The notes: generated by a model not told the origin, from the letters alone. Shown: positions 52,553-62,425, counted from the stretch's first letter. The stretch: 64,000 bases of DNA from Bacteroidales bacterium (GCA_003446015.1 DMBU01000093.1:1-64000), one strand, 5' to 3'. Numbers and translations are program-made.

Positions 52553-55500
52553 ATGATAAACTTTACGCATATACATGTTCATACTCAATATTCAATTCTT
52601 GATGGCGCATCTGATGTAAAGGATTTAATTAAAAAAGCAGTAAATGATGAGATGCCAGCGATCAGTATTACTGATCATGGAAACATGTTTGGCGTAAAGC
52701 ATTTTTATAACGAAGCTAAAAAACAAGGTATTAAACCTATTTTAGGTTGTGAAATATATGTTGCCAGCGGAAGCAGAACCGAGAAAACAGGCCGGGAAGA
52801 TCGAAGTGGCTATCATTTAATTTTATTGGCAAAAAACAAGAAAGGGTATGAGAATCTCACAAAACTTGTTTCCTATGCCTGGATCGATGGTTTTTATTAC
52901 ACTCCACGAATTGATTGGGAATTACTTCGCGAATATCACGAAGGATTAATTGCATCATCGGCATGCCTAGGAGGTGAAGTTCCTCAAGCAATAATGAATG
53001 GCAGCGAAAGTGAAGGTGAAAAAATGGCTCTGCAATATAAAGAATTGTTTGGCGATGATTTTTACCTTGAGCTTCAAAGGCATAAATCGGGTGATCATAA
53101 AAAAGATGAAGATGTTTATCAAAATCAGGTTAAAGTTAACGAAGTATTGATTCGGATAGCAAAAAAACACGACATCAAAATTATTGCAACAAATGATGTT
53201 CACTTTATTAACGCCGAAGATGCTGAGGCTCACGACCGCTTAATTTGTTTAAATACAGGTAAGGATCTGGATGATCCAAACCGAATGTCTTATACCAAAC
53301 AAGAGTATTTTAAGACACAGGAAGAAATGAATAAGTTATTTGCCGATATTCCTGAAGCTCTTGAAAACACCAATGAAATTGTTGCTAAAATTGAAGATAT
53401 TGAACTGAATCAGGATCCTATCATGCCGGAGTTTGTATTGCCGGAAGGATTTGATAACGAAGATGATTACCTGCGCCACTTAACCTACGAAGGTGCCAAA
53501 AAAAGATATGTTGAGATCAACGATGAAGTAAAACAGCGAATAGACTTCGAACTTTCTGTTATTAAAAAAATGGAGTTCCCTGGTTATTTTCTAATTGTAC
53601 AGGATTTTTTAAATGCTGCTCGTGAGATGGGCGTTTCAGTAGGTCCGGGACGAGGATCAGCCGCAGGTTCCGTGGTTGCATATTGTAATCGAATAACCGA
53701 TATTGATCCTCTAAAATACAATTTACTATTTGAAAGGTTCTTAAATCCTGATCGTATTTCAATGCCCGATATCGACATCGACTTTGATGAAGACGGCCGT
53801 GAAAAAGTACTCGAGTGGGTTGTAAATAAATATGGCGAAAAACGTGTAGCACAAATTATCACTTTCGGAACTATGGCTGCGAAAATGGCTATTCGGGATG
53901 TAGCACGTGTTCAAAAACTCCCGCTTAGTGATGCAGACCGATTGGCAAAATTAGTACCCGAGCGACCTGGAATATCGTTAAAGAAAGCATTCGAAGAAGT
54001 ACCCGAATTAAGAGATGCCAGAACTTCCGACAACGAGCTAATTGTACAAACATTAAAATTTGCCGAAACATTGGAAGGTTCGGTTCGACACACAGGCTTG
54101 CATGCCTGCGGTGTAATTATCGGACGACATGATTTAATTGAACATATTCCCGTTTGTACATCAAAAGACTCTAAACTTCTTGTTACCCAATTTGACGGGA
54201 GTCATGTTGAATCGGTTGGAATGCTTAAAATGGATTTTCTGGGTTTAAAAACATTATCAATAATAAAAGATGCTGTTGAAAATGTAATGGATTCGCACGG
54301 CACGGAGATTGATATTGCAACTATTCCTCTGGATGATGAAAAAACTCTCGAACTTTATAGTAATGGAGAAACTACTGGTTTATTTCAATTCGAATCAGCA
54401 GGAATGAAAAAATATCTTCGGGCTTTAAAACCAAACCGCTTCGAAGATTTAATTGCCATGAACGCTCTTTATCGTCCGGGACCAATGGATTATATCCCTT
54501 CGTTTGTTGCACGAAAACATGGAAAAGAACCGATAAACTATGATCTTCTGGAAATGGAAGAACATTTGCGTGACACTTATGGTATTACAGTTTATCAGGA
54601 ACAAGTGATGCTTCTTTCTCAAAAACTGGCAGGTTTTACAAAAGGTCAGGCCGATTCGTTGCGAAAAGCAATGGGGAAAAAGAAAAAAGACCTGATGGAA
54701 CAACTGAAAGAACAGTTTGTTGCCGGTTGTAAAGCAAATGGTCATGATGAAAAAATAGTAAAAAAGATTTGGAACGACTGGGAATCGTTTGCACAATATG
54801 CATTTAACAAGTCGCACTCAACATGTTATGCATATGTTTCATATCAAACGGCCTATTTAAAAGCTCATTTCCCTGCTGAATATATGGCTGCAGTATTAAG
54901 CCGCAATTTTACAGATATTAAAAAGATTACCATTTTCATGGATGAAGCCAAAAGAATGGGAATGTCTGTTTTAGGTCCTGATATTAACGAAAGTAAATTG
55001 AAATTTAATGTTAATAAAGATGGCAATATCCGTTTCGGACTGGGAGCAATTAAAGGTGTTGGTGAGGCTGCTGTTTTAAAACTTATCGAGGAAAGAAAGG
55101 CAAATGGTCCATTTAAAAATATTTTCGATTTTGTAGAAAGAGTAAATCTCAGTCAGGTAAATAAGAAAAACCTTGAAGCCTTAGCAACTGCTGGTGCGTT
55201 CGATAATCTGGATACAATTAAACGCGGACAATATTTTTCATTGGACGAAAAAGAAAATTCTTTTATCGAGAACTTAATTCGATATGGCAATAAATATCAA
55301 AACGATCAAAACAGCAACCAACAATCATTATTTGGCGGTGCTGATAGTATTGAAATTGCAAGACCTCTAATACCTGCAAACAATGACTGGTTAAAACTGG
55401 AAAAACTTAATCGCGAGAAGGAGATTATTGGTGTATACCTTTCGGCACACCCACTTGATGATTTTAGATTTGAATTCGACAACTTTTGTAATGCAAAATT

Positions 55501-56038
55501 AAACGAGTTTGATGATTTGGAAAGTATAAAAAACCGCGAACTTACAATTGGCGGAATAGTTACTGAAGTTAAACACTCTATGACAAAAACAGGGAAACCA
55601 TTTGGGTTTTTAACCATTCAGGATTATACTGACTCATTCCGTTTTGCATTGTTTGGTAAAGACTATGAAAATTTCAGGAAATACTGTTATATCGATTATC
55701 CTTTATTAATTAAAGGAAAAGTTCAGCCACGCCCATATAACGATCAGGAACTGGAGTTTAAAATAAAAAGTATCATGTTATTAAGCCAGGTACGAGAAGA
55801 ACTGATAAAAAGCATTATGTTTACAATACCTTACCATGTTGTTGATCAGGACTTTATTACTGATCTTAAAAAACACATCTTCGAAAAAGAAGGAAAAACC
55901 TTAATTAAGTTTAAGGTAATTGACAGAGAAGAGAATACATCAGTTGAATTAATCTCCAGATCAAAAGGGATAACTATTTCGGACCAATTAGTAAGCTTTT
56001 TGAAAAGAAATTCAGAGATACAATATTTAATAAATTAA
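52553..56038 (+). CDS. dnaE: DNA polymerase III subunit alpha
   Basis: An 1161-residue replicative polymerase. The PHP domain starts HIHVHTQYSILDGASD (His6, His8, His10). The palm domain has GPGRGSAAGSVVAYC and the catalytic aspartates of PDIDIDFDEDGR (Asp406, Asp408). The C-terminal half holds the helix-hairpin-helix and OB region (about 990-1075, LTIGGIVTEVKHSMTKTGKPFGFLTIQDYTD). Length matches DnaE1. It is followed by trxA 73 bases downstream, with a probable trxA promoter overlapping the dnaE end. It stands apart from other replication genes. Confidence 0.97.
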   Translation: MINFTHIHVHTQYSILDGASDVKDLIKKAVNDEMPAISITDHGNMFGVKHFYNEAKKQGIKPILGCEIYVASGSRTEKTGREDRSGYHLILLAKNKKGYENLTKLVSYAWIDGFYYTPRIDWELLREYHEGLIASSACLGGEVPQAIMNGSESEGEKMALQYKELFGDDFYLELQRHKSGDHKKDEDVYQNQVKVNEVLIRIAKKHDIKIIATNDVHFINAEDAEAHDRLICLNTGKDLDDPNRMSYTKQEYFKTQEEMNKLFADIPEALENTNEIVAKIEDIELNQDPIMPEFVLPEGFDNEDDYLRHLTYEGAKKRYVEINDEVKQRIDFELSVIKKMEFPGYFLIVQDFLNAAREMGVSVGPGRGSAAGSVVAYCNRITDIDPLKYNLLFERFLNPDRISMPDIDIDFDEDGREKVLEWVVNKYGEKRVAQIITFGTMAAKMAIRDVARVQKLPLSDADRLAKLVPERPGISLKKAFEEVPELRDARTSDNELIVQTLKFAETLEGSVRHTGLHACGVIIGRHDLIEHIPVCTSKDSKLLVTQFDGSHVESVGMLKMDFLGLKTLSIIKDAVENVMDSHGTEIDIATIPLDDEKTLELYSNGETTGLFQFESAGMKKYLRALKPNRFEDLIAMNALYRPGPMDYIPSFVARKHGKEPINYDLLEMEEHLRDTYGITVYQEQVMLLSQKLAGFTKGQADSLRKAMGKKKKDLMEQLKEQFVAGCKANGHDEKIVKKIWNDWESFAQYAFNKSHSTCYAYVSYQTAYLKAHFPAEYMAAVLSRNFTDIKKITIFMDEAKRMGMSVLGPDINESKLKFNVNKDGNIRFGLGAIKGVGEAAVLKLIEERKANGPFKNIFDFVERVNLSQVNKKNLEALATAGAFDNLDTIKRGQYFSLDEKENSFIENLIRYGNKYQNDQNSNQQSLFGGADSIEIARPLIPANNDWLKLEKLNREKEIIGVYLSAHPLDDFRFEFDNFCNAKLNEFDDLESIKNRELTIGGIVTEVKHSMTKTGKPFGFLTIQDYTDSFRFALFGKDYENFRKYCYIDYPLLIKGKVQPRPYNDQELEFKIKSIMLLSQVREELIKSIMFTIPYHVVDQDFITDLKKHIFEKEGKTLIKFKVIDREENTSVELISRSKGITISDQLVSFLKRNSEIQYLIN

Positions 56039-56058
56039 ACATTTTATAATTACCTTTG
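56026..56058 (+). promoter_or_regulatory. Promoter for trxA
   Basis: TTTA (56026-56029), 21 bases, TACCTTTG (56051-56058). The -7 box is a full match and the -33 box differs in one position, overlapping the last codons of dnaE. Confidence 0.5.
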
Positions 56059-56111
56059 TCTGTATATTTAGTTTTTGAAATCAAATTTATAAAACATAAA
56101 ATCTTAAAATT

Positions 56112-56429
56112 ATGACAGTAGAAGTTAATGATTCAAATTTTGAAGAAATAGTATTGAAATCTGATAAGCCTGTAATTGTTGATTTTTGGGCAGAATGGTG
56201 TGGTCCTTGCAGAATGATTGGCCCAATTGTAGAAGAATTATCAGACGATTATAAAGATCAGGCATTATGCACAAAACTTGATGTTGACAGCAGTCCTGGT
56301 GTTGCATCAAAATATGGTATCAGAAATATACCAACCATCTTGTTTTTTAAAAATGGCGAAATTGTCGACAAACAAGTTGGTGCTGTTCCAAAAAGCAATC
56401 TCGAAGCAAAACTAAAACCTTTATTATAA
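56112..56429 (+). CDS. trxA: Thioredoxin
   Basis: A 105-residue cytoplasmic thioredoxin. The active site WCGPC is in VDFWAEWCGPCRMIGPI (about 25-41). The cis-proline loop NIPTILFF and the C-terminal GxVPKSNLEAKL are also present. No signal peptide is present. It reduces protein disulfides with thioredoxin reductase. The gene has its own promoter and terminator. Confidence 0.97.
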   Translation: MTVEVNDSNFEEIVLKSDKPVIVDFWAEWCGPCRMIGPIVEELSDDYKDQALCTKLDVDSSPGVASKYGIRNIPTILFFKNGEIVDKQVGAVPKSNLEAKLKPLL

Positions 56430-56451
56430 CAACGCAATTAAGAACAAAATC

Positions 56452-56481
56452 AAAGCATGGAGCGTTTCTCCATGCTTTTTT
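56452..56481 (+). terminator. Intrinsic terminator after trxA
   Basis: Perfect AAAGCATGGAG / CTCCATGCTTT hairpin with loop CGTTT and a T run. Confidence 0.9.
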
Positions 56482-56574
56482 ATTTATCCCTTGAAATTAA
56501 TAAGATTGTACTATTATCGATTTCACTTTATTTTAGTAACTTAATCCAATTTATCGATTTAAAGTTTAATCTAC

Positions 56575-57270
56575 ATGGAAGAATATTCGAATTTAACCAT
56601 AAAAGAATGGGCTGTTGAGGATCGTCCTCGTGAAAAACTTTTAAAAAAAGGTGTACAAAGTTTAAGCGATGCTGAAATTATTGCACTGTTAATCGGATCA
56701 GGCACAAAAAACGAAACCGCCGTTGAATTATCAAAAAAGGTTTTAAAATCAGCCAATAATAATTTAAATGAACTCGGGAAACTTAACGTCCCTGATTTAA
56801 CCAAAATGAAAGGAATTGGAGAAGCTAAAGCAATTACAATTCTTGCTGCTCTTGAACTGGGACGACGACGAAAAATTTCCGAAATAATCACTAAAAGGAA
56901 AATAACCCAAAGCAAGGATATTTTTGAGTTATTCCAACCCATTATTGGAGATTTGCCTCATGAAGAGTTCTGGATTCTGTTATTAAACAGATCAAACAAT
57001 ATTATTGATAGAATTAAAATTAGCCAGGGTGGTGTTTCCGGGACCGTAATCGATGTTAAAATAATTTTGAAGCAAGCCATAGAGAAATTAGCCTCTTCAG
57101 TTATTCTGTGTCATAATCATCCTTCGGGAAATAAAAATCCAAGTAATGCCGACGATTCAATAACTCATAAATTAAAAAGTGCTGCTGAATTGTTAGATAT
57201 CCAGGTACTCGATCATATTATTGTCGCTAATGTTGATTACTATAGTTACGCCGACGAAGGGAAACTTTAA
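56575..57270 (+). CDS. radC: DNA repair protein RadC (JAMM domain)
   Basis: A 231-residue protein with a helix-hairpin-helix half (about 1-100, LLKKGVQSLSDAEIIALLIGSGT) and a C-terminal JAMM/MPN+ domain. The metal motif HNHPSGNKNPSNAD is at about 180-193, with a conserved EEFWILLLNRSN earlier. Members are named RadC, but a repair role is doubtful in several species; a metalloprotease or nuclease activity is inferred from the fold. Monocistronic. Confidence 0.9.
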   Translation: MEEYSNLTIKEWAVEDRPREKLLKKGVQSLSDAEIIALLIGSGTKNETAVELSKKVLKSANNNLNELGKLNVPDLTKMKGIGEAKAITILAALELGRRRKISEIITKRKITQSKDIFELFQPIIGDLPHEEFWILLLNRSNNIIDRIKISQGGVSGTVIDVKIILKQAIEKLASSVILCHNHPSGNKNPSNADDSITHKLKSAAELLDIQVLDHIIVANVDYYSYADEGKL

Positions 57271-57384
57271 AATAAAGTGTTATTTGCAAAAAATGAAAAC
57301 ACTTTTTTGAGCTTAGAATAATATAATTTTGAATGTCCGCTTTATGTCATAAATATTATACAAATAAATTGAAAATCAATTTGT

Positions 57385-57446
57385 TTGCCCCATTTCCCTA
57401 AAGGGAGTAAATTGATTTTCTTCACTCTCTTTAGGGACGGGGCAAA
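57385..57446. repeat. 62-base palindromic element after radC
   Basis: Arms TTGCCCCATTTCCCTAAAG (from 57385) and CTTTAGGGACGGGGCAAA (to 57446) form an imperfect inverted repeat around the loop containing ATTGATTTTC. AATCAATTT-like sequence flanks it, and GAAAATCAA occurs on both sides. Such GGGGCAA elements look like dispersed intergenic repeats, not a gene-specific site. Confidence 0.65.
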
Positions 57447-57515
57447 GGAAGAAAATCATATACTATTTTTATGACTAAAAATGGACAATCATATATAATT
57501 TAATTGTAAAGTTTA

Positions 57516-58430
57516 TTGATTAAACATCTTAAAAATACCGAAATCAATTTTATTCGTTGGGATAACTGCATTAACAAAGCAATTAACGGGAATGTATTTG
57601 CATACTCCTGGTATTTAAATATACTTTGTGATAACTGGGAAGCTTTGGTTATGGGCGATTATCAATACGTAATGCCCTTACTTCGCAAAGTTAAGTTCAA
57701 AAAAGATATTTTTTTTCACTCTAAGCTAGGAAACCGATTAGGAGTATTTTCAAATCAATTACTTACCGAAGAAATTGTAAAAAAATTTATCGAGTCAGTC
57801 CCTCACGAACGCTCACTTATTCATATCTCTTTAAATTCATTCAACAAACTTAATTCAGGAAATGTTAAGAATATAAATACCTACGAACTGGATTTAATTC
57901 AGTCACACAAAAAAATATCCCAAAAATATTCAAATCAATTTCAAAAAGATTTACAAAAAGCGAAGGAAGATAATATTAGCGTGGTTCAAGGTCTTCTTCC
58001 CAATGATTTAATTAATTTCTCGAATATTTATTCTGTCAGATCAAATCCTAAATTAAATTTGGATGAGATTCAGAAATTAAGAATGATAATTGCCCACAGT
58101 TTAAGGTTTGGATTAAGTGAAACATACTGTGCATATAGTGCAAACAATAATTTATGTGCCGCTGCATTTTTCATCAAATCAAAAAGGAATATTTATCTTT
58201 TATATGCCGCAATAAGTAACATCGGATTAAATTCAAATGCTTTTCACTTACTTATTGATAAATATATTGAAGTACATTCCGAAAAAGATTTAACTTTGAC
58301 CCTGGATAACATTATATCTAAAAATAACATGGATTTTTTTTCAGCAGTAGGTGCGCATGAATATAAATTCCAACAGTATTACTCAAATAGTCTCTCCTGG
58401 ATTTATAATTTATTACTTAAAAACAGTTAA
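57516..58430 (+). CDS. Unknown protein, possibly GNAT/FemAB-like acyltransferase
   Basis: A 304-residue cytoplasmic protein. No diagnostic motif is clear, but the spread of predicted strands and helices (YSNQFQKDLQKAKEDNISVV, LCAAAFFIKSKRNIYLLYAAISNIG) resembles the GNAT/FemAB-like acyltransferase fold, where one copy of the fold acts on aminoacyl or sugar acceptors. The start is TTG at 57516. It ends three bases before upp, so they probably share an mRNA. Function and substrate are unknown. Confidence 0.6.
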   Translation: MIKHLKNTEINFIRWDNCINKAINGNVFAYSWYLNILCDNWEALVMGDYQYVMPLLRKVKFKKDIFFHSKLGNRLGVFSNQLLTEEIVKKFIESVPHERSLIHISLNSFNKLNSGNVKNINTYELDLIQSHKKISQKYSNQFQKDLQKAKEDNISVVQGLLPNDLINFSNIYSVRSNPKLNLDEIQKLRMIIAHSLRFGLSETYCAYSANNNLCAAAFFIKSKRNIYLLYAAISNIGLNSNAFHLLIDKYIEVHSEKDLTLTLDNIISKNNMDFFSAVGAHEYKFQQYYSNSLSWIYNLLLKNS

Positions 58431-58433
58431 AAA

Positions 58434-59084
58434 ATGGTGCACATTCTTGCTAAAGGAAATTCATTATTAAACCAATTTATTGCTGAACTGCGCGATAAGG
58501 AAATTCAGAAAGACAGCTTACGTTTCAGAAGAAATATGGAGCGAATAGGTGAAATCTTTGCTTATGAAATAAGTAAGCAATTTGAGTATAAACAAAAAAA
58601 AATCACCACTCCTCTGGGCATATCAGAAATGAGCCTTCCTGATTCAAAAATTGTTAATGCAACGATTCTGCGTGCAGGACTGCCTTTTCATTATGGATTG
58701 TTAAATTATTTCGATAGTGCAGAAAATGCATTCATATCGGCACACAGGAAGTACCATAAAGACGGGTCGTTTACCATACAATTCGAACATTTATCGAGCC
58801 CCGATATCGAAGGAAAAATCTTAGTTCTGTCTGATCCAATGCTCGCATCCGGAGCCTCTATGGAAATTGCATACAAAGCATTAATAGAAAGAGGAACTCC
58901 AGAACACACTCATATTGCTACTATTATTGCCAGCAATCAAGGAATTAATTACGTGAAAAAGCATATCAATATGAAAAATGTGACGATTTGGGCTGGCGAT
59001 GTAGATGATGAACTAACATCTAAATCGTATATTGTTCCCGGACTCGGGGATGCCGGCGATTTAGCTTTTGGGAGCAAAATGTAA
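58434..59084 (+). CDS. upp: Uracil phosphoribosyltransferase
   Basis: A 216-residue enzyme of pyrimidine salvage converting uracil and PRPP to UMP. The PRPP-binding loop is VLSDPMLASGASMEIAY (about 130-146), and the uracil-binding end is SYIVPGLGDAGDLAFG, as in UPRTases. Length is close to the usual 208. It is preceded by a gene of unknown function with a three-base gap, and is convergent with an FtsX-type permease gene. Confidence 0.95.
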   Translation: MVHILAKGNSLLNQFIAELRDKEIQKDSLRFRRNMERIGEIFAYEISKQFEYKQKKITTPLGISEMSLPDSKIVNATILRAGLPFHYGLLNYFDSAENAFISAHRKYHKDGSFTIQFEHLSSPDIEGKILVLSDPMLASGASMEIAYKALIERGTPEHTHIATIIASNQGINYVKKHINMKNVTIWAGDVDDELTSKSYIVPGLGDAGDLAFGSKM

Positions 59085-59146
59085 GCGTATAATTTCTTTA
59101 GTTAATTCAAGATTGAGATCTATTTAAAATCAAATGATCTGATAAT

Positions 59147-61462
59147 TCAATTATAATTGTTTATTGCTGAAACTATATTTTTATGTGCTAACTTTAAAAC
59201 ACTATTAACAACAGCAATTACCAAGATTGCAAGAATTAAAATAGAGGGAAATATATAGAGTACTAAACCCTTCTTGATATGAAAAACAAAACCCGACAGC
59301 CACTCATTAGATATATATAAAAATAGTAAGCATGCGATTAGAATTGAAACCATATAAACTATAAAATACTCTTTCATTAATAAGTTAATAATGCTTTGTA
59401 CTGATGCTCCGTGAATTTTTCTTATAACAATATCTTTTGATCTAAAATCAACAATTGATCTTGAATAGAAATAAAAGCCTGAAAAAACCAGCAATAAAGT
59501 AAGTGTTGAAAATAGTACAACATACTTTAACATGAAATCTTCCTCTTTATATAAGGATTTAATATGATCTTCATAAAATGTCAATTGAGGACTTTTTCCA
59601 TGAATAGACTCATAAACGACAGAAACACTTTTGGCAATTGTTTCATCTTCTGTTATTGTATTTACTATTATTTCTTTACAAAATTCCGGATCACATTGAA
59701 TTACAATAGGAAAATTGTCTTTTCGGACAGGTACCATACTAATATCTTCAACAACACCAATAATTTTTATCCCGGGTTTTAACTCATAACCAATTATTTT
59801 ATCTACACCTAATTCATTGGCTAAGGATTCACTTACAACACAACATGATTCATAATTCCTGTAGTTTTGGAAACCTTCTCCCTGCACATATCTTACACCA
59901 ATAGTTTCTAAAGTATTTTGATCTACAAGCAGGATTGCTGTTAAAACTTCCTTATCTCCATTACACTTAACCCGTGTCATTCTTTGCGGAAAATTCGATG
60001 GAGGTAGTTCTCCTATTCTGGTTACTCCAGCAATCAGTGAAACTTTTTTTAGTTCCTCTGAAAACACATTGTATTCTTGTGCCGACAAATCATTATTTAA
60101 AATTATTAAGTTTCGATTCTTAATTCCCAAATCTCTGTTAATGGCATATTGCAATTGTGTTCTAACAGTAAATGAAAACGCGATTAAAACAAAAGCAACA
60201 ATAACTTGCACACCAAGAAATACATCGCCAAACACTTTTTTCATTTTTGCTTCATTGCTATATTTTATTCTGTCTAAACGTCTTATTTTTATTATTGATT
60301 TATAGTAAAACAAAGGGATAACTATTGTGGTGATAAGAATAACAGAGAAAACAATCACAAAAACTACATCAAACCAATGGGAGTAACTTTTTAGAACAAC
60401 GTTCAAGCTTTCAATAGTTACAATTGCCTTTTTACTAATTAGATATGCAAAACTGGCAGCAATAAAAACAAATAAAGCGCTATCAGATATAATCCCATAA
60501 AATATATTCCTTTTCTTAAGCCCTAATATTCTTTTCAAAGTGAATTCTCTAACTCTTGCCCTTATTAAAACTATAAACATAAAATTATAATTAAACATAA
60601 TACACAAAAGCATTAAGGCTAATGCAACAAGAAGTACAATTAATAATTTTAGGTTCCCTGAAGGATAAAAATTGAAATTCAAGAATCCCGATTTTAGATA
60701 AACTTCTTTTAAGGGCTGAAAAAGGAAGCCTTCCTTATATTTAATCCCGTTATATTCATATTCCTCAGCCTGGACATTATTTAAATTATCAATATTACCA
60801 TCTTCTTTTAATAATAAGAATGCCAGATTAACATCATCATCATAAAAATCAAATCCAACTTCACTCTTAATAAAAATATCACTTTGCATGCAAGTTGTAT
60901 TTTGAAAATCATCAATTACTCCTGCTATGCTTACTTGGATTGTATCATTCTTGTCAGCAATAACCAGGCTTTCTCCTATAGGGTTCCTTCCTCCAAATGT
61001 AGTTCTCGAAAAGGATCTGGAAATTACACATACATTCTTAAGCTGTTTAAAAGATGAAATATTCCCATAAATAAATTCAGGAGTAAACGTATTTAAGAAA
61101 TCTCCCTCAAAAAATGTAACATTCTGGGTTAATTGTTTTTCGGCACTTGTTATACACATATCACGCATAAGACGCAAGCCTACCGTAGACTCCACTTCAG
61201 GATAGTCTCTTTGTAAATCTTCAAGAATTGTAATATAGGAATCTAAACTAAAAGCAGGCTTCGACCCGATAGTAATTGTACTAACTATTCTATAAATTCG
61301 GTTTTTCTTTTGAAAATCATCATAATTTAACTCACCATAAATAAACAAGCTTGTTAAACTAATTACAGATAGTAATATTACATATCCAATAAAATTTACA
61401 AAAAATAGCGAAAAGCTTTTTGTTATTCTTCGATAAAGTAACGTGAAATATAATTTTATCAT
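59147..61462 (-). CDS. FtsX/MacB-type ABC transporter permease without adjacent ATPase
   Basis: A 771-residue inner-membrane protein with a first membrane helix (about 16-42), a periplasmic MacB-PCD-like domain (about 45-275), three helices (about 277-390), a second periplasmic domain (about 430-640) and three C-terminal helices (about 650-760). This is the duplicated eight-helix FtsX layout of Bacteroidetes permeases, usually coupled to a separate LolD/MacB-type ATPase. No ATPase gene is in the window, so its partner is elsewhere or it works alone. The substrate (peptide, lipoprotein or other) cannot be inferred. Confidence 0.85.
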   Translation of the reverse strand: MIKLYFTLLYRRITKSFSLFFVNFIGYVILLSVISLTSLFIYGELNYDDFQKKNRIYRIVSTITIGSKPAFSLDSYITILEDLQRDYPEVESTVGLRLMRDMCITSAEKQLTQNVTFFEGDFLNTFTPEFIYGNISSFKQLKNVCVISRSFSRTTFGGRNPIGESLVIADKNDTIQVSIAGVIDDFQNTTCMQSDIFIKSEVGFDFYDDDVNLAFLLLKEDGNIDNLNNVQAEEYEYNGIKYKEGFLFQPLKEVYLKSGFLNFNFYPSGNLKLLIVLLVALALMLLCIMFNYNFMFIVLIRARVREFTLKRILGLKKRNIFYGIISDSALFVFIAASFAYLISKKAIVTIESLNVVLKSYSHWFDVVFVIVFSVILITTIVIPLFYYKSIIKIRRLDRIKYSNEAKMKKVFGDVFLGVQVIVAFVLIAFSFTVRTQLQYAINRDLGIKNRNLIILNNDLSAQEYNVFSEELKKVSLIAGVTRIGELPPSNFPQRMTRVKCNGDKEVLTAILLVDQNTLETIGVRYVQGEGFQNYRNYESCCVVSESLANELGVDKIIGYELKPGIKIIGVVEDISMVPVRKDNFPIVIQCDPEFCKEIIVNTITEDETIAKSVSVVYESIHGKSPQLTFYEDHIKSLYKEEDFMLKYVVLFSTLTLLLVFSGFYFYSRSIVDFRSKDIVIRKIHGASVQSIINLLMKEYFIVYMVSILIACLLFLYISNEWLSGFVFHIKKGLVLYIFPSILILAILVIAVVNSVLKLAHKNIVSAINNYN

Positions 61463-61942
61463 AGAATCTTAACTCAGAAAAATAATCGAATCTTCTATAT
61501 AACAAGGATAATTCTTTTTTATTTAATTTTTAAGTTGTTTGTTAAGTTTATTTTTAGTTCTCCTCAACAGTTTTAATCTCAAACGAATTAACATATTGAA
61601 AGGGCTCTTAACAATTTTAAATTCATTGCACAGTTCATTTTTTGTAACTACTCAGGTAATTTATAATATTGAATATTTGTTTTTTAAGATTAAAAATTCC
61701 ACGCAAAGAATGCAAAGTTAAAAAATACAAAAACCGCAAAGGGCTAGCCATAAACACTTTGCGCTTTTTGCGATAATCTTTGCGAACTTTGCGCGGAATG
61801 TTTATCCTATTGGTATTTAATTAAATAGAACCATTTAGCCTATCCGGGTTGTACCCATTTTTTTTCTGACTGTCTGGTACTTATTCATTACTTGTTCAAC
61901 CAGAAACCAGCGACACGTAACAAGTAACAAAAGATATAATCC
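61463..61942. other. 480-base intergenic region between the permease and folK genes
   Basis: Contains the long CGCAAAG palindrome (61697-61799). A further inverted repeat, TTACTTGTT (61888-61896) with AACAAGTAA (61919-61927), has a 22-base loop near the folK stop. The stretch 61463-61690 is AT-rich with no credible gene; the 60-codon open frame at 61539 has no supporting feature. Confidence 0.55.
61697..61799. repeat. 103-base imperfect palindrome built of CGCAAAG words
   Basis: ATTCC-CGCAAAG-GCAAAG on the left is mirrored by CTTTGC-CTTTGCG-GGAAT on the right, around a GGCTAGCC centre (61742-61749). It shares the CGCAAAG-n-GCAAAG arm with the element at 47759, so both may belong to one repeat family. 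Confidence 0.75.
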
Positions 61943-62425
61943 TTAAAGTCGAATAACTTCAGAATGATCCTCACACTCTTGTAATAATAAGGAAAGGGGT
62001 TTTTTAAATACCGGATGAATAAAATCAGGGCTAATTTCGACCAGAGGTTTTAATGTAAACCTTCTTAAGTGCAATCTTTCATGTGGTATTACTATTTGCT
62101 TTGTTCGTACAATTTCTTCGTTATAAAAAAGGATGTCAACATCCATTGTTCTGGAAGCGTAATTCACTGATCGTCTAACGCGACCTAAATCTGTTTCAAT
62201 TTCTAAACATGTATGTAATAATTTGATCGGAGTTAACCTTGTTGATACTATCAATACCTGGTTTAAAAAATTTTGTTCGGACTCAAATCCCCAGGGAGCA
62301 GTTTCATAAATCGAAGAGAATTTTATAATCAAACCTATGCTTTCCAGGATCTTCTTTTTTGCCATTTCTAATAAGGCAAATCGATCGTTTAAATTTCCTC
62401 CGATCAATAAATAACATTGATTCAT
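61943..62425 (-). CDS. folK: 2-amino-4-hydroxy-6-hydroxymethyldihydropteridine diphosphokinase
   Basis: A 160-residue folate-biosynthesis enzyme that pyrophosphorylates hydroxymethyl-dihydropterin. Signature regions: LLIGGNLNDRFALLEMAKKKI at the start, ETAPWGFESEQNFLNQV (about 45-61), and TMDVDILFYNEEIV, which carries the metal-binding Asp pair. Length is usual. No folB or folP gene is beside it. It lies between two intergenic repeats and divergent to sppA. Confidence 0.95.
   Translation of the reverse strand: MNQCYLLIGGNLNDRFALLEMAKKKILESIGLIIKFSSIYETAPWGFESEQNFLNQVLIVSTRLTPIKLLHTCLEIETDLGRVRRSVNYASRTMDVDILFYNEEIVRTKQIVIPHERLHLRRFTLKPLVEISPDFIHPVFKKPLSLLLQECEDHSEVIRL

Noticed and set aside
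61539..61721. 60-codon open frame in the permease-folK gap
   Set aside because: Low-complexity hydrophobic sequence in AT-rich DNA, running into the CGCAAAG palindrome; no start signal or family resemblance.
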